The notes under the pieces were generated by a model. The model saw nothing but the letters and a program-made list of their open reading frames with translations, was not told where the DNA came from and did not search any database. A program made the position numbers and the translations under genes. From positions 57,732-121,731 of the forward strand of contig CAZPDT010000011.1 in assembly GCA_964585545.1 (NCBI GenBank): a stretch of DNA of 64,000 nucleotides, given 5' to 3'. Positions 34,554-43,822 of the stretch are shown piece by piece (position 1 is the stretch's first letter; each line of letters starts with the position of its first letter). Source of the stretch: Brumimicrobium sp964585545 (GTDB taxonomy: Bacteria; Bacteroidota; Bacteroidia; Flavobacteriales_D; Crocinitomicaceae).

Positions 34554-35594
34554 TTGAAAAATAAATTTCTTAAATATTGTAATGTATTTATGCTGGTGCT
34601 TCTTGCCGTTCCTGTAATGGCACAGGATGTACATTTTTCACAAATCAAATTTTCGCCATTAACTGTTAATCCTTCAATGGCGGGATTGAACGGCAAATAC
34701 AATGCAATTGCAAATTATCGTAGCCAATGGAATAGTGTGGCAGACCCTTTTACAACAATTGGAGCTTCTTTCGATATGAAGTTCGGAAGAAGAACCAATA
34801 ATAAAGGCTTTTTAGCAGGTGGAATTAATTTCTTTCATGACATAGCAGGTGATCTTAAAATGACTACTTCAAATGTGAACCTGTCTCTAGCTTATCACAT
34901 TCGCTTAAATTATGCAAATACGATAGGACTCGGAGTTCAAGCAGGATATGCTCAGAGAGGATTGGGAAGTACCAATGGATTGTATGCGAGTCAATACAAT
35001 GGAACAACATTGGATCCAAGCATAACAAGTGGAGAAAACTTTGGTCGAATGAACTTTAAATATTTTGATACAGGAGGAGGGCTCGTTTTTAATCACAACT
35101 CATTAACCAATAGCTCTTTTAGATCCGGGGGATATAAATTGACAATTGGTGTTGCTGCTTATCACCTCACAAAGCCTAAATATAACTTTCTACAAGGTGG
35201 AGATGATGACTTAGCCATTCGGTTTTCAGGATTTGTACAGTCAGAATTTGCTTTTAAAAATCCACGGTTTGTTGTAATGCCTGCGATTTATTATCAAAGA
35301 CAAGGAACTTTTCAAGAAATCTATGGTGGTGCATATATAAAATATTACATTTCTCCCCCCTCTCAACGCACCAGTCTAGTAAATGGTTTCTCCATTGCTT
35401 ATGGTCCTTTTTACCGTTTTGGAGATGCTTTTGTGAACTGTCTTATGATTAATTATGATGGTTTTGCATTAGGTTTCTCCTATGATGTTAACTTATCTTC
35501 CTTAACCCGAGCAAGTAAGGGAAGGGGCGGATATGAAATTATGTTGAGATGGACCTTGCCAGAAGGCCATCAATCCAGCGCAAGAATTCATTAA
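34554..35594 (+). CDS. PorP/SprF family type IX secretion membrane protein (copy 1)
   Basis: This 346-residue protein has a signal sequence ending VMAQ and the PorP/SprF opening QDVHFSQIKFSPLTVNPSMA, then ANYRSQWNSV, FDMKFGRRTNNKGF and an ending GYEIMLRWTLPEG. Members are outer-membrane barrels that help attach or secrete type IX substrates, often next to an SprB-like adhesin. Here no substrate gene is adjacent. The start is TTG; the next ATG (34587) would cut into the signal peptide. Confidence 0.9.
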   Translation: MKNKFLKYCNVFMLVLLAVPVMAQDVHFSQIKFSPLTVNPSMAGLNGKYNAIANYRSQWNSVADPFTTIGASFDMKFGRRTNNKGFLAGGINFFHDIAGDLKMTTSNVNLSLAYHIRLNYANTIGLGVQAGYAQRGLGSTNGLYASQYNGTTLDPSITSGENFGRMNFKYFDTGGGLVFNHNSLTNSSFRSGGYKLTIGVAAYHLTKPKYNFLQGGDDDLAIRFSGFVQSEFAFKNPRFVVMPAIYYQRQGTFQEIYGGAYIKYYISPPSQRTSLVNGFSIAYGPFYRFGDAFVNCLMINYDGFALGFSYDVNLSSLTRASKGRGGYEIMLRWTLPEGHQSSARIH

Positions 35595-35622
35595 TTCTTT
35601 GGGTATGTGTTGCATTCCAAGA

Positions 35623-36600
35623 TTAAAAATCTCCATGCTCAACCTCTTCTCGATTGGGGTTCTTTCTATTGTCTATAAACTTTAAAATTGTTGGAACCAA
35701 AGCAGTGTGAAGTGGTAAGTAAGGATCGTAATAAGTCTGTATATTTTTATCTCTTTCTTTTCGGGCAGATTTTAGGATATGATTCATGCCAATAATCTCA
35801 ATTAATTTTGCTTTTGGATTCCCTTCTTCTAAGGCTTCTGCATCTTCTTTTGATACTTGTAAATCGGTTGTCCCTTGAATAATGAGAAGTGGAATGTCTA
35901 GATGTCCAATTTCCTCCTTTGGGTTATACTTAATCCATGAAATAAGATAAGGTTGTACACTTGTTCTAAAAATACTGGCCAGCTCTGGAGAAAAATTGAC
36001 AACTTCTTTTCCCTCTTTTAGTTTTGATAAGATATCTTTGCATTCAGATAGATATGCGGGCGATTTGGCCTCGATTTGGTCGATAAGTACTTTGTCAATT
36101 GTACGACCAGCCCCTTCTAACGAGATGACTCCTTTGACCTCATTTTCCTGAGCGGCGAGCAATGCCACCAAAGCACCTTCCGAATGACCAATAAGTATAA
36201 TGTCACTGTATTTTTTCTTTTTTAGAAAGTTTATCCATGCTGTTGCCTGAACAACATTATCTTCAAAACGCATGTCTTTTTCTTTGCGGTCTGTTGTGCT
36301 TTCACCGATACCAAGTTTGTCGTAACGTAAGCTAGCGATACCTTTTCCAGCAAGTCGTTTTGCAAGGAATTTGTAGGAATTGGCTTGAAGTATACCGCCA
36401 TTTCCATTCCTGTCAGTATTTCCTGAACCAGGTATAATTAGTGCAATAACAGGGTCTTTAATGTGATTGATTTGGGTAAGTGTACCATATACTTTTCCCC
36501 ATTCCGTTTTCACCGAAACCTCTTTCTCGTCTTGCGCAAGAACATTTATTTGCAAAAGAAAAATAAGAGCGATGAGTGAGAACAAATTAAGCTGCTTCAT
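35623..36600 (-). CDS. Exported alpha/beta hydrolase (S33-like esterase)
   Basis: This 325-residue protein has a signal sequence (MKQLNLFSLIALIFLLQINV...AQ) and an alpha/beta hydrolase domain. The nucleophile elbow is IGHSEGAL with Ser at 140, an oxyanion loop IIPGSGNTDRNGNG, and the distal His in GMNHIL. The acid may be in IIQGTTDLQVS. It is exported to the periplasm or beyond. Substrate is unknown. The end is convergent with the PorP gene, 28 bases away. Confidence 0.85.
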   Translation of the reverse strand: MKQLNLFSLIALIFLLQINVLAQDEKEVSVKTEWGKVYGTLTQINHIKDPVIALIIPGSGNTDRNGNGGILQANSYKFLAKRLAGKGIASLRYDKLGIGESTTDRKEKDMRFEDNVVQATAWINFLKKKKYSDIILIGHSEGALVALLAAQENEVKGVISLEGAGRTIDKVLIDQIEAKSPAYLSECKDILSKLKEGKEVVNFSPELASIFRTSVQPYLISWIKYNPKEEIGHLDIPLLIIQGTTDLQVSKEDAEALEEGNPKAKLIEIIGMNHILKSARKERDKNIQTYYDPYLPLHTALVPTILKFIDNRKNPNREEVEHGDF

Positions 36601-36790
36601 ATATTAAAGGTTATGTTCGTAATTATTTTTAAAAGTAATAAATATAATTTCATAAAAAAGCTATTTATAGCTAATTTTACAAATATCAAAAACTGCTCCA
36701 TTTTATAGTGTGATGTTTTGTTTTACCTCTACCATTGAATTACTATTTTGCGGACAAATGGATTTTTTTTAAAAAAGCTAAATATATCAA

Positions 36791-37987
36791 ATGAGAAATC
36801 TTCCAAAATATTGGATTGCTTGTAGTGGAGGAGTTGATTCTGTTGTTTTAGTGCATATTCTGCATCAGAAAATGGAGCATGTAGGGATACTGCATTGTAA
36901 TTTCCATTTAAGAGGAGAAAGCTCTAACAAAGATGAGGAGTTGGTGCGCAATTTAGCCAAACAACTTCATTTGCCTATTCGTGTAAAGGAATTCGACACT
37001 CAACAATATGAGAAAGACCACCGTGTAAATACAGAATTGGCAGCTCGAGAATTGCGCTATCAATGGTTTGATACAATTATTTTAAAGGAAAACAAAACAA
37101 TTGTATTGGGTCACCATTATGACGATCAAATAGAAACATTTTTCTTGCAATTGAGGAGAGGAGGAAGAGTAAAAGGATTATCGGGTATGCCTGTCTTTAG
37201 AAAGGGTTATTTACGCCCACTTTTAAAGCACACCAAAAAAGATTTGATTGCTATTGCTTTGAAGAACAATTGGAAATGGCGTGAAGATATTACCAATGCT
37301 TCAAATGTATATATGCGCAATTGGTACCGCAATGAAATTATACCTTATTTAAAAAAAACGGGTTTCCCATTAACAGATATTGTTTCTTTAATGGATTCTT
37401 TTCAAATATTATTAAAACACATTAATCAATTTGAAGTTCCTAATACTATTAGGATTGAAGTATGGTTGCAACTTCCTATATGGTATCAGCAACATATTTT
37501 ATCAGAACACCAACTTGGAGAATACCCTGAAAATGAAATCACCCTGTTGGCAAAAGGAAATAAAGGAAAACATATTGGAAATCAGAATTGTAGCGTTTGG
37601 AACGAGGGAGGTGAATTGGTTTTTGTTAAAGAAAAAGAACAATTACAACTTCAATTGATTGTGAATACTTGCATGAAAAACGAGACGAGAATGAACAGCG
37701 ATGATTTGTTTTTGGATGCAGCTAAAGTACAACCACCATTCAATTATAGAAAATGGAAACATGGAGACCGTTTTCAACCGTTGGGTATGGAAGGAGAAAA
37801 AAAGATAGGAAAATTTCTTCGCGACCGTAAAATTCATACACACCAAAAAGAAAATGTTCATGTTCTTGTAGATGATATGGACTGTGTACTGGGTGTTTTT
37901 GGATTTGGGGTTGATGAAAAATATAAGTTGGATGGAAATACGGAGAAGGTTTATTGGATAGGATTGGAGGGAAAAACTCCGAATTAA
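36791..37987 (+). CDS. tilS: tRNA(Ile)-lysidine synthase
   Basis: TilS converts the wobble cytidine of the AUA-reading tRNA-Ile to lysidine, an essential step. The 398-residue protein has the PP-loop SGGVDS (residues 12-17), HCNFHLRG, VLGHHYDDQIETFFLQL and the C-terminal domain with KWKHGDRFQPLGM and KIGKFLRDRKI. Length fits the longer TilS form. It is interesting that the genome may use AUA also as a start codon. Confidence 0.95.
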   Translation: MRNLPKYWIACSGGVDSVVLVHILHQKMEHVGILHCNFHLRGESSNKDEELVRNLAKQLHLPIRVKEFDTQQYEKDHRVNTELAARELRYQWFDTIILKENKTIVLGHHYDDQIETFFLQLRRGGRVKGLSGMPVFRKGYLRPLLKHTKKDLIAIALKNNWKWREDITNASNVYMRNWYRNEIIPYLKKTGFPLTDIVSLMDSFQILLKHINQFEVPNTIRIEVWLQLPIWYQQHILSEHQLGEYPENEITLLAKGNKGKHIGNQNCSVWNEGGELVFVKEKEQLQLQLIVNTCMKNETRMNSDDLFLDAAKVQPPFNYRKWKHGDRFQPLGMEGEKKIGKFLRDRKIHTHQKENVHVLVDDMDCVLGVFGFGVDEKYKLDGNTEKVYWIGLEGKTPN

Positions 37988-38003
37988 TGGTTTGTCCGAT
38001 TAG

Positions 38004-38020
38004 TGAATAGTTCAGGTTAA
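38004..38020. repeat. Isolated end of the MITE-like element
   Basis: TGAATAGTTCAGGTTAA matches the right end of copy A (27612-27628) with one mismatch. No left end is present, so it is a remnant. It lies in the short gap after tilS, directly before the end of a convergent hydrolase gene. Confidence 0.5.
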
Positions 38021-38835
38021 AATTCCATTATTTTCAAAAGTTTTTTTTCAATATGTGGCTTAAAAATATCATGTCCAAAGGGAATTATTTTTAAGGCGTG
38101 CGGGCAATCGATTTGATTGAGAAAATTCTTTGCACTTTCTGCCGAGATGATTTGGTCATATTTCCCTATAATTATAGTAAATGGAATTGAATATTGATTT
38201 AATGCTTTTTTGATTTCAGAATTTGATGGGCGTAGGTTTCTAAATCCAACAAATGTTTTGTATGCTCTATTAAACCGCACTTGATCTGAAGAGTAAAACT
38301 CTAGAAAGTTAACAATTTTAGGGGAGATAATTTTAAGAAAAGATAAAAAACGTGCAATTTTCATTAATTCCTTTGGTTTGTGCAACCATCGTTTAAATAA
38401 TCTTCTTGTCCACCATTGTCGTTGAGCCCAGCTATAAAAATTTTTGTCGTTAAGGCCATCGGGAGAAAGTAGGTACAAACTTTCTACACGTACTGCCAAT
38501 AAAGGAAAAGCACTTAGAGTAAATCGGCCGCCCTGAGAATAAGCTACCCAATGAAAAGTACTTACATTTTCTTTTTTTAATATTTTTTCTAACAGTTTTT
38601 CAACATCTTTTGCATATATTTTTCCATCTTTAATTCGGGAAGAAGAAAAGGTGGAATATTGATGTAAAAAAAGATGGACAGAGATGATTTTTCTCGATTT
38701 ACTTTGCAGAAATTTAAAGTCTTCTGCCGTTCGCCCATTACCATGAAAGCACAAAATAGCCGTTTTCCCATTTCCATAAACTTCATAAAAAAGATGGAAA
38801 TCATCGAGAGATACATTTTTGAGATGGCCATTCAT
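38017..38835 (-). CDS. Alpha/beta hydrolase, cytoplasmic
   Basis: This 272-residue hydrolase has AILCFHGNGRTAEDF (oxyanion loop), the nucleophile elbow VAYSQGGRFTL, an acid in IIGKYDQIISA and the His in IPFGHDIFKP. There is no signal sequence. Substrate unknown. The open frame continues upstream to 38886, but the ATG at 38835 gives the family N-terminus. The stop codon lies inside a MITE end remnant, so the last residues may have been replaced by it. Confidence 0.8.
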   Translation of the reverse strand: MNGHLKNVSLDDFHLFYEVYGNGKTAILCFHGNGRTAEDFKFLQSKSRKIISVHLFLHQYSTFSSSRIKDGKIYAKDVEKLLEKILKKENVSTFHWVAYSQGGRFTLSAFPLLAVRVESLYLLSPDGLNDKNFYSWAQRQWWTRRLFKRWLHKPKELMKIARFLSFLKIISPKIVNFLEFYSSDQVRFNRAYKTFVGFRNLRPSNSEIKKALNQYSIPFTIIIGKYDQIISAESAKNFLNQIDCPHALKIIPFGHDIFKPHIEKKLLKIMEF

Positions 38836-38947
38836 TATTTGTAAATATAACCGTATTGGAATTCTTGATTCAAGAATTTTATACAAAATTAAATAAAAAA
38901 ATGAGGACGAAATAAAAAAATCACTTTTAAGAATTGTAAAAATGAGT

Positions 38948-38955
38948 TACCTTTG
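38948..38955 (+). promoter_or_regulatory. Promoter -7 element (TACCTTTG) for carB
   Basis: Exact TAnnTTTG match about 50 bases before the carB ATG. Confidence 0.6.
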
Positions 38956-39004
38956 CGTTCAATTTAAATCTCGCTTTTTTTAATAAAGCACAAACTAAAT
39001 TGGA

Positions 39005-41824
39005 ATGCCAAAGAACGAAAAAATTCAATCAGTTTTAGTTATCGGAAGTGGACCCATTGTTATTGGCCAAGCCTGTGAATTTGATTATTCAGGGTCACAA
39101 GCGCTTACCTCTTTACGTGAGGAAGGAATTGAAGTCACGTTAATCAATTCAAATCCGGCAACAATCATGACCGATAAAGTTATGGCTGATAACATTTACT
39201 TGAAACCACTAGAGCCAGATAGTATTCGTGAGATATTAGAAGAACATAAAAATATTGATGCTGTATTGCCAACAATGGGTGGTCAAACAGCATTAAACTT
39301 GGCCATCAAATGTGATGAGATGGGTCTTTGGGAAGAGTATGGAGTGGAAGTAATAGGTGTTGACATTGACGCAATTGAGGTCACTGAGGACAGGGAGGCT
39401 TTTCGGAATCTAATGTATGATATAGGTATTCCAATGCCACCGCAGAAAACGGCTAGATCTTTTCTTGAAGGAAAGGAAGTAGCACAAGAATTTGGCTTTC
39501 CATTGTGTATTCGTTCTTCCTTCACTCTTGGAGGAGCAGGAGCGGGAATTGTTTATGAAGAAAAGGAATTCGACCATTTGTTAGACAATGGTTTGCATGC
39601 ATCTCCCATTCACGAAGTGATGATTGACAAGGCGTTAATGGGTTGGAAAGAATACGAACTGGAGTTACTGCGTGATAAAAACGATAATGTTATCATTATT
39701 TGTTCTATTGAGAATTTTGACCCCATGGGTGTTCATACAGGTGACTCTATTACGGTAGCTCCAGCAATGACACTTTCTGACAAGACGTTCCAACGGATGA
39801 GAGACATGGCAATTAAAATGTTAAGATCTGTTGGGAATTTTGCGGGGGGATGTAACATTCAGTTTTCTGTATCACCAGATGAAAACGAAGATATTGTTGC
39901 AATTGAAATTAACCCACGGGTGTCTCGTTCTTCGGCATTGGCTTCTAAAGCAACTGGATATCCAATTGCAAAAATTGCTTCAAAGCTTGCGATTGGTTAT
40001 ACATTGGATGAATTGGATAATCAGATTACCAAAACAACCTCAGCGTTTTTTGAGCCTACATTGGATTATGTGATTGTAAAGATTCCTCGATGGAACTTTA
40101 ATAAATTTCCAGGAGCAAACCGTGAATTGGGATTACAAATGAAAGCCGTAGGAGAGGTGATGGGAATTGGACGTTCTTTTCAGGAGGCACTTCAGAAAGC
40201 ATGTCAATCATTAGAAATCGGACGAAATGGATTGGGTGCAGATGGGAAGGAAATCACCGATCAAGATAAGATTTTACACAGTTTGGAACACCCGAGTTGG
40301 GATCGTCTTTTTCATATTTATGATGCAATAAAATTAGGGATTCCTTTTAAAACAATTCACGAAAAAACAAAAATCGATATTTGGTTTTTAAAACAAATTG
40401 AAGGATTGATTCATTTAGAACGAAGAATTGAAGGGTTCACATTGGATTCTATCCCTTATAATGTTCTATACGAAGCCAAACAAAAAGGATATGCAGATCG
40501 ACAGATTGCTCACTTGATAAAATGCTTGGAATCTGAAGTACGCAAAAAACGAGAAGAATTAGATATTAATCGGGTTTATAAATTGGTGGATACTTGTGCT
40601 GCTGAATTTCCCGCACAAACACCCTATTATTACTCTACATTTGAGTCAGAGAATGAAAGTGTTGTGACCGATAAGAAGAAAATTGTAATTCTGGGTTCAG
40701 GTCCCAATCGTATAGGACAAGGGATTGAATTTGATTATTCATGTGTTCATGGTGTTTTGGCTGCCAAAGAAGCTGGGTATGAAACAATAATGATCAATTG
40801 TAATCCTGAAACAGTTTCTACAGATTTTAATATTGCCGATAAGTTGTATTTTGAGCCTGTTTTTTGGGAGCATATCTACGATATTATTCAGCATGAAAAT
40901 CCAGTAGGGGTTATTGTTCAGTTGGGTGGACAAACAGCATTGAAACTGGCCGAAAAGCTTGAACGGTATGGAATACGAATCATGGGTACCAGCTATGATG
41001 CTTTAGATTTAGCCGAAGATAGAGGTCGTTTTTCTGATTTGTTGAAAAAGAATAACGTGCCATATCCTGAATTTGGAGTGGTTGAAAACGCAGAGCAGGC
41101 TTTAGAACTTTCAGATCAACTTGGTTTTCCAATTTTAGTACGACCTTCCTACGTCTTAGGAGGGCAGAAAATGAAAATTGTCATTAACAAAGAAGACTTG
41201 GAGCATCATGTTGTAGATATTTTGCGCGACATGCCTGATAATCAAATTTTACTTGATCGATTCTTAGGAGGAGCTATTGAAGCAGAGGCGGACGCTATCT
41301 GTGATGGAGAGAATGTATACATAATGGGAATCATGCAACACATGGAACCCGCTGGAATTCACTCGGGAGATTCTTATGCTGTATTGCCACCCTATAATTT
41401 GGGAGATTTGGTCATACAGCAAATAGAAGATATTACCAAAAAAATTGCAGTTGCACTTCAGACTGTGGGATTAATCAATATGCAGTTTGTAGTAAAAGAC
41501 CAAAAAGTTTATGTGATTGAAGCTAATCCTAGAGCATCTCGTACGGTTCCCTTTATTTCTAAGGCGTATGATGAACCTTATGTTAAGTATGCTACAAAAG
41601 TAATGTTGGGAACAAACAAGGTTACTGATTTTAATTTCCAACCGAGGAAGGAAGGCTATGCAATTAAAATTCCAGTATTCTCTTATAATAAGTTTCCAGA
41701 AGTGGCTAAAGAATTAGGTCCCGAGATGAAATCAACAGGTGAGGCCATCCGGTTTATTAAAGATTTGAGAGATCCTTTCTTTAGAGAAATATTTGCAGAA
41801 AGAAATTTATATTTATCAAAATAA
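39005..41824 (+). CDS. carB: Carbamoyl-phosphate synthase large subunit, lacking the allosteric domain
   Basis: CarB joins ammonia, bicarbonate and two ATP to give carbamoyl phosphate for pyrimidines and arginine. This 939-residue protein has both ATP-grasp halves: the first opens VLVIGSGPIVIGQACEFDYSG and the second VILGSGPNRIGQGIEFDYS at about residue 560. The end at FREIFAERNLYLSK comes just after the second ATP-grasp domain, where the E. coli protein (about 1073 residues) continues into an MGS-type domain that binds UMP, IMP and ornithine. That domain is absent here. No carA is adjacent. The start ATG is the usual one. Confidence 0.95.
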   Translation: MPKNEKIQSVLVIGSGPIVIGQACEFDYSGSQALTSLREEGIEVTLINSNPATIMTDKVMADNIYLKPLEPDSIREILEEHKNIDAVLPTMGGQTALNLAIKCDEMGLWEEYGVEVIGVDIDAIEVTEDREAFRNLMYDIGIPMPPQKTARSFLEGKEVAQEFGFPLCIRSSFTLGGAGAGIVYEEKEFDHLLDNGLHASPIHEVMIDKALMGWKEYELELLRDKNDNVIIICSIENFDPMGVHTGDSITVAPAMTLSDKTFQRMRDMAIKMLRSVGNFAGGCNIQFSVSPDENEDIVAIEINPRVSRSSALASKATGYPIAKIASKLAIGYTLDELDNQITKTTSAFFEPTLDYVIVKIPRWNFNKFPGANRELGLQMKAVGEVMGIGRSFQEALQKACQSLEIGRNGLGADGKEITDQDKILHSLEHPSWDRLFHIYDAIKLGIPFKTIHEKTKIDIWFLKQIEGLIHLERRIEGFTLDSIPYNVLYEAKQKGYADRQIAHLIKCLESEVRKKREELDINRVYKLVDTCAAEFPAQTPYYYSTFESENESVVTDKKKIVILGSGPNRIGQGIEFDYSCVHGVLAAKEAGYETIMINCNPETVSTDFNIADKLYFEPVFWEHIYDIIQHENPVGVIVQLGGQTALKLAEKLERYGIRIMGTSYDALDLAEDRGRFSDLLKKNNVPYPEFGVVENAEQALELSDQLGFPILVRPSYVLGGQKMKIVINKEDLEHHVVDILRDMPDNQILLDRFLGGAIEAEADAICDGENVYIMGIMQHMEPAGIHSGDSYAVLPPYNLGDLVIQQIEDITKKIAVALQTVGLINMQFVVKDQKVYVIEANPRASRTVPFISKAYDEPYVKYATKVMLGTNKVTDFNFQPRKEGYAIKIPVFSYNKFPEVAKELGPEMKSTGEAIRFIKDLRDPFFREIFAERNLYLSK

Positions 41825-41825
41825 A

Positions 41826-42098
41826 ATGGTTTTACTTAGTATTATGGGCGCTGTAAGAACAATTTTAATTGTAATTGCTGTATTTGTAATTTTACGGTTT
41901 CTTGGACAATTAATGTCGGCAAAAAGAAATGCTAGTGAAGATCAAAAGCATAGAGATAATATAGAAGACTACAAAAAGGCCAAGGAGGAGAGTGAAAAAA
42001 ATAAAGGAAAAATGCATATTATTCAAGGGAATCAATCTGATGTTGAGGATGTGGATTATGAAGAGGTGAAAGACGATCAAAAGAGTGAAGAGAAATAA
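41826..42098 (+). CDS. DUF4834 family small membrane protein
   Basis: This is a 90-residue protein with one N-terminal membrane segment (GAVRTILIVIAVFVILRFLGQL) and a charged C-terminal half rich in Lys and Glu. It matches the small DUF4834 proteins of Bacteroidota, whose role is not known. It starts one base after the carB stop, so it is co-transcribed with carB. A second ATG at 41844 is an alternative start. Confidence 0.7.
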   Translation: MVLLSIMGAVRTILIVIAVFVILRFLGQLMSAKRNASEDQKHRDNIEDYKKAKEESEKNKGKMHIIQGNQSDVEDVDYEEVKDDQKSEEK

Positions 42099-42191
42099 GA
42101 AGAAAGGCTTGAAAATCAATTGTTCTTTTGAATAAGAAGTAAAAAAGATATTTTTTTTTAATTTTTGTAGTGTTAATTTCAAAAAGTCCTC

Positions 42192-42199
42192 TATATTTG
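42192..42199 (+). promoter_or_regulatory. Promoter -7 element (TATATTTG) upstream of tRNA-Asp
   Basis: Exact TAnnTTTG match, about 160 bases before the tRNA. The primary transcript would therefore carry a long 5' leader that must be removed. Confidence 0.5.
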
Positions 42200-42360
42200 C
42201 ACTCGCCTAAAGAAATTGTGAAGGCACTTACAACGGTAAGTAAAAGAAAAAAGTTTGAAATAGATTATTGCGAAAGCAAATGAACAATACTAATTAATTG
42301 GTTAAGTAATATTAGCTATAACTGACTGTTGTTAGTATTTTTAAAAGAAGTTAATTATTT

Positions 42361-42434
42361 GGTCTGGTAGTTCAGTTGGTTAGAATACCTGCCTGTCACG
42401 CAGGGGGTCGCGAGTTCGAGTCTCGTCCAGACCG
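42361..42434 (+). tRNA. tRNA-Asp (anticodon GTC)
   Basis: The acceptor arms GGTCTGG and CCAGACC pair fully, followed by discriminator G. The D-arm is GTTCAGTTGGTTAGAAT, the anticodon loop is CTGTCAC giving GTC, and the T-arm contains GAGTTCGAGTCTC. CCA is not encoded. A terminator follows. Confidence 0.97.
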
Positions 42435-42466
42435 CTAAGTCTCTATTAACCAAGAGCAAAGAAACG

Positions 42467-42495
42467 AAAAAGCCCCATTTTATGGGGCTTTTTTC
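42467..42495 (+). terminator. Rho-independent terminator of tRNA-Asp
   Basis: AAAGCCCCA pairs with TGGGGCTTT across a five-base loop, followed by a T-run. Confidence 0.9.
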
Positions 42496-42667
42496 ATTTA
42501 CAGGTTTTAGTTTTCACTCCATTTCCATCATTATCTAGTGGCTTAATCGTGGGACTAAAACCAAACTCCCAAAAGTCCCACGAAAATGATTTAGTTGCAC
42601 TGTTATTCAATGTTTTACATTTTCCATATTTTCTTGAGTTGGGCCATATATAAATTGTTGATTTTAG
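42494..42667 (-). pseudogene. Possible gene remnant (58-codon open frame without a start)
   Basis: Reading backwards from a stop at 42494, an open frame encodes a protein-like, Trp-rich sequence (IWPNSRKYGKCKTL, then FSWDFWEFGFSP and PLDNDGNGV). It begins at an upstream stop and has no ATG, GTG or TTG. A 10-base perfect stem (TCGTGGGACT / AGTCCCACGA, 42547-42583) lies within it. It may be the tail of a lost gene next to the tRNA or a chance frame. Confidence 0.3.
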
Positions 42668-42788
42668 AATTTAAAGCTGAGTATTGTTTCTGTGAATTTT
42701 TATCGTTAAATTATCCTAAGAGAATTGGAGGTGAGCTTGATTTTCATTAGCTTGGTACTCGAAATCAAAAACTATAAAACATAAAATT

Positions 42789-43322
42789 ATGAAGAAGACC
42801 ATAAAATTTTTAGTACCTGCATTGTTTATTTTAGCATTGACTTTTGCATGTAAGAAGGAAGAACAGGGTCAGCTTAAAGTCCTATTAACGGATGCACCAG
42901 CTGATTTCACAGAAGTGAATGTAAACATTACAGAAGTTTGGGCTCATTATTCAGGAGGCTGGGTCGAATTGAATGCCAATACAGGATTCTATGATTTGTT
43001 GCAATTGCAAAATGGTGTAACGGATGTCCTTGCAGATCCAACATCTTTGCCAACAGGGAAAATCAATCAGATGAGGCTTGTACTTGGAGGAAATAACTAT
43101 GCTGTTGAGGTAATTGACTCGGTTAGCGTTCAACATCCATTGTTGCTTTCAAGTCAAGACAAAACAGGATTGAAAATCAATTTGAACTCTGAAGTTCTGG
43201 CCAATCAAACGATGGTAGTGACTTTAGATTTTGACGCAGGAAGTTCAATTGTAGAAACTGGAAACGGTGAATACAAATTAAAACCAGTCATTAAAGTAGC
43301 TGATGTTACTTACGTACCTTAA
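42789..43322 (+). CDS. DUF4382 family lipoprotein
   Basis: This 177-residue lipoprotein (lipobox LTFAC, Cys about residue 21) has the DUF4382 features GQLKVLLTDAPADFTEVNVNI, then the paired strands VWAHYSGGWVEL and LPTGKINQMRLVLGGNNYAV. The domain is an immunoglobulin-like exported fold of unknown role, often found in Bacteroidota surface lipoproteins. It starts at ATG 42789 and is followed by another exported-protein gene 65 bases downstream. Confidence 0.85.
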   Translation: MKKTIKFLVPALFILALTFACKKEEQGQLKVLLTDAPADFTEVNVNITEVWAHYSGGWVELNANTGFYDLLQLQNGVTDVLADPTSLPTGKINQMRLVLGGNNYAVEVIDSVSVQHPLLLSSQDKTGLKINLNSEVLANQTMVVTLDFDAGSSIVETGNGEYKLKPVIKVADVTYVP

Positions 43323-43387
43323 AAAAAAACAAGCCAGAAAATGATTTTGGCTTCAAGTTTGCAAACCCATGATAAAACAAAAATAAA

Positions 43388-43822
43388 ATGATGAAAAAGT
43401 TAGTATTAGTATGCGCAGTTCTAGGAGGAATAAGTTTATCCGCTGCGGCACAAACAGAAAAAACACCAAAGGTGGAAAAGAAACCTCAAGTTGAAAGTCA
43501 AAAAGAAGTGAGAAATCCTTCTGAGCAACCTATTCAGATGGAAACCGTGAGAAAAGCCCCGCCAACTAGAGAAATTCAAGTCAGAAAAGTGGAAGTAGAA
43601 AGTACGGAGGCGAAAAAACCAGCTAAACTTTCTGAAAAACCGTCTGAAGTTCAAAAGGAAACAAAAGCCGTAAATAAAAGAGCACACGCCGAAGAGAAAT
43701 CAAAGGGAAATGCTTTTAGCGGAAAAGGAAAAGGAGGTGATAAAAACCTTGTTGATCCAGAAAAGAAAGAGAAAAAGGAGAAGAAAGCCAAGAAGTTGAA
43801 AAAAGCTAAAAAGGTGAAATAG
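43388..43822 (+). CDS. Exported Lys/Glu-rich protein of unknown function
   Basis: The 144-residue protein has a signal sequence ending SAAAQ. The rest is almost all K, E, P, V and Q with short repeats such as PKVEKKPQVE and ends in KKEKKEKKAKKLKKAKKVK-type runs. It has no fold features; it is a strongly basic, disordered protein. A role such as binding acidic polymer or membrane is possible but not shown. It follows the DUF4382 lipoprotein and ends before a terminator. Confidence 0.7.
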   Translation: MMKKLVLVCAVLGGISLSAAAQTEKTPKVEKKPQVESQKEVRNPSEQPIQMETVRKAPPTREIQVRKVEVESTEAKKPAKLSEKPSEVQKETKAVNKRAHAEEKSKGNAFSGKGKGGDKNLVDPEKKEKKEKKAKKLKKAKKVK

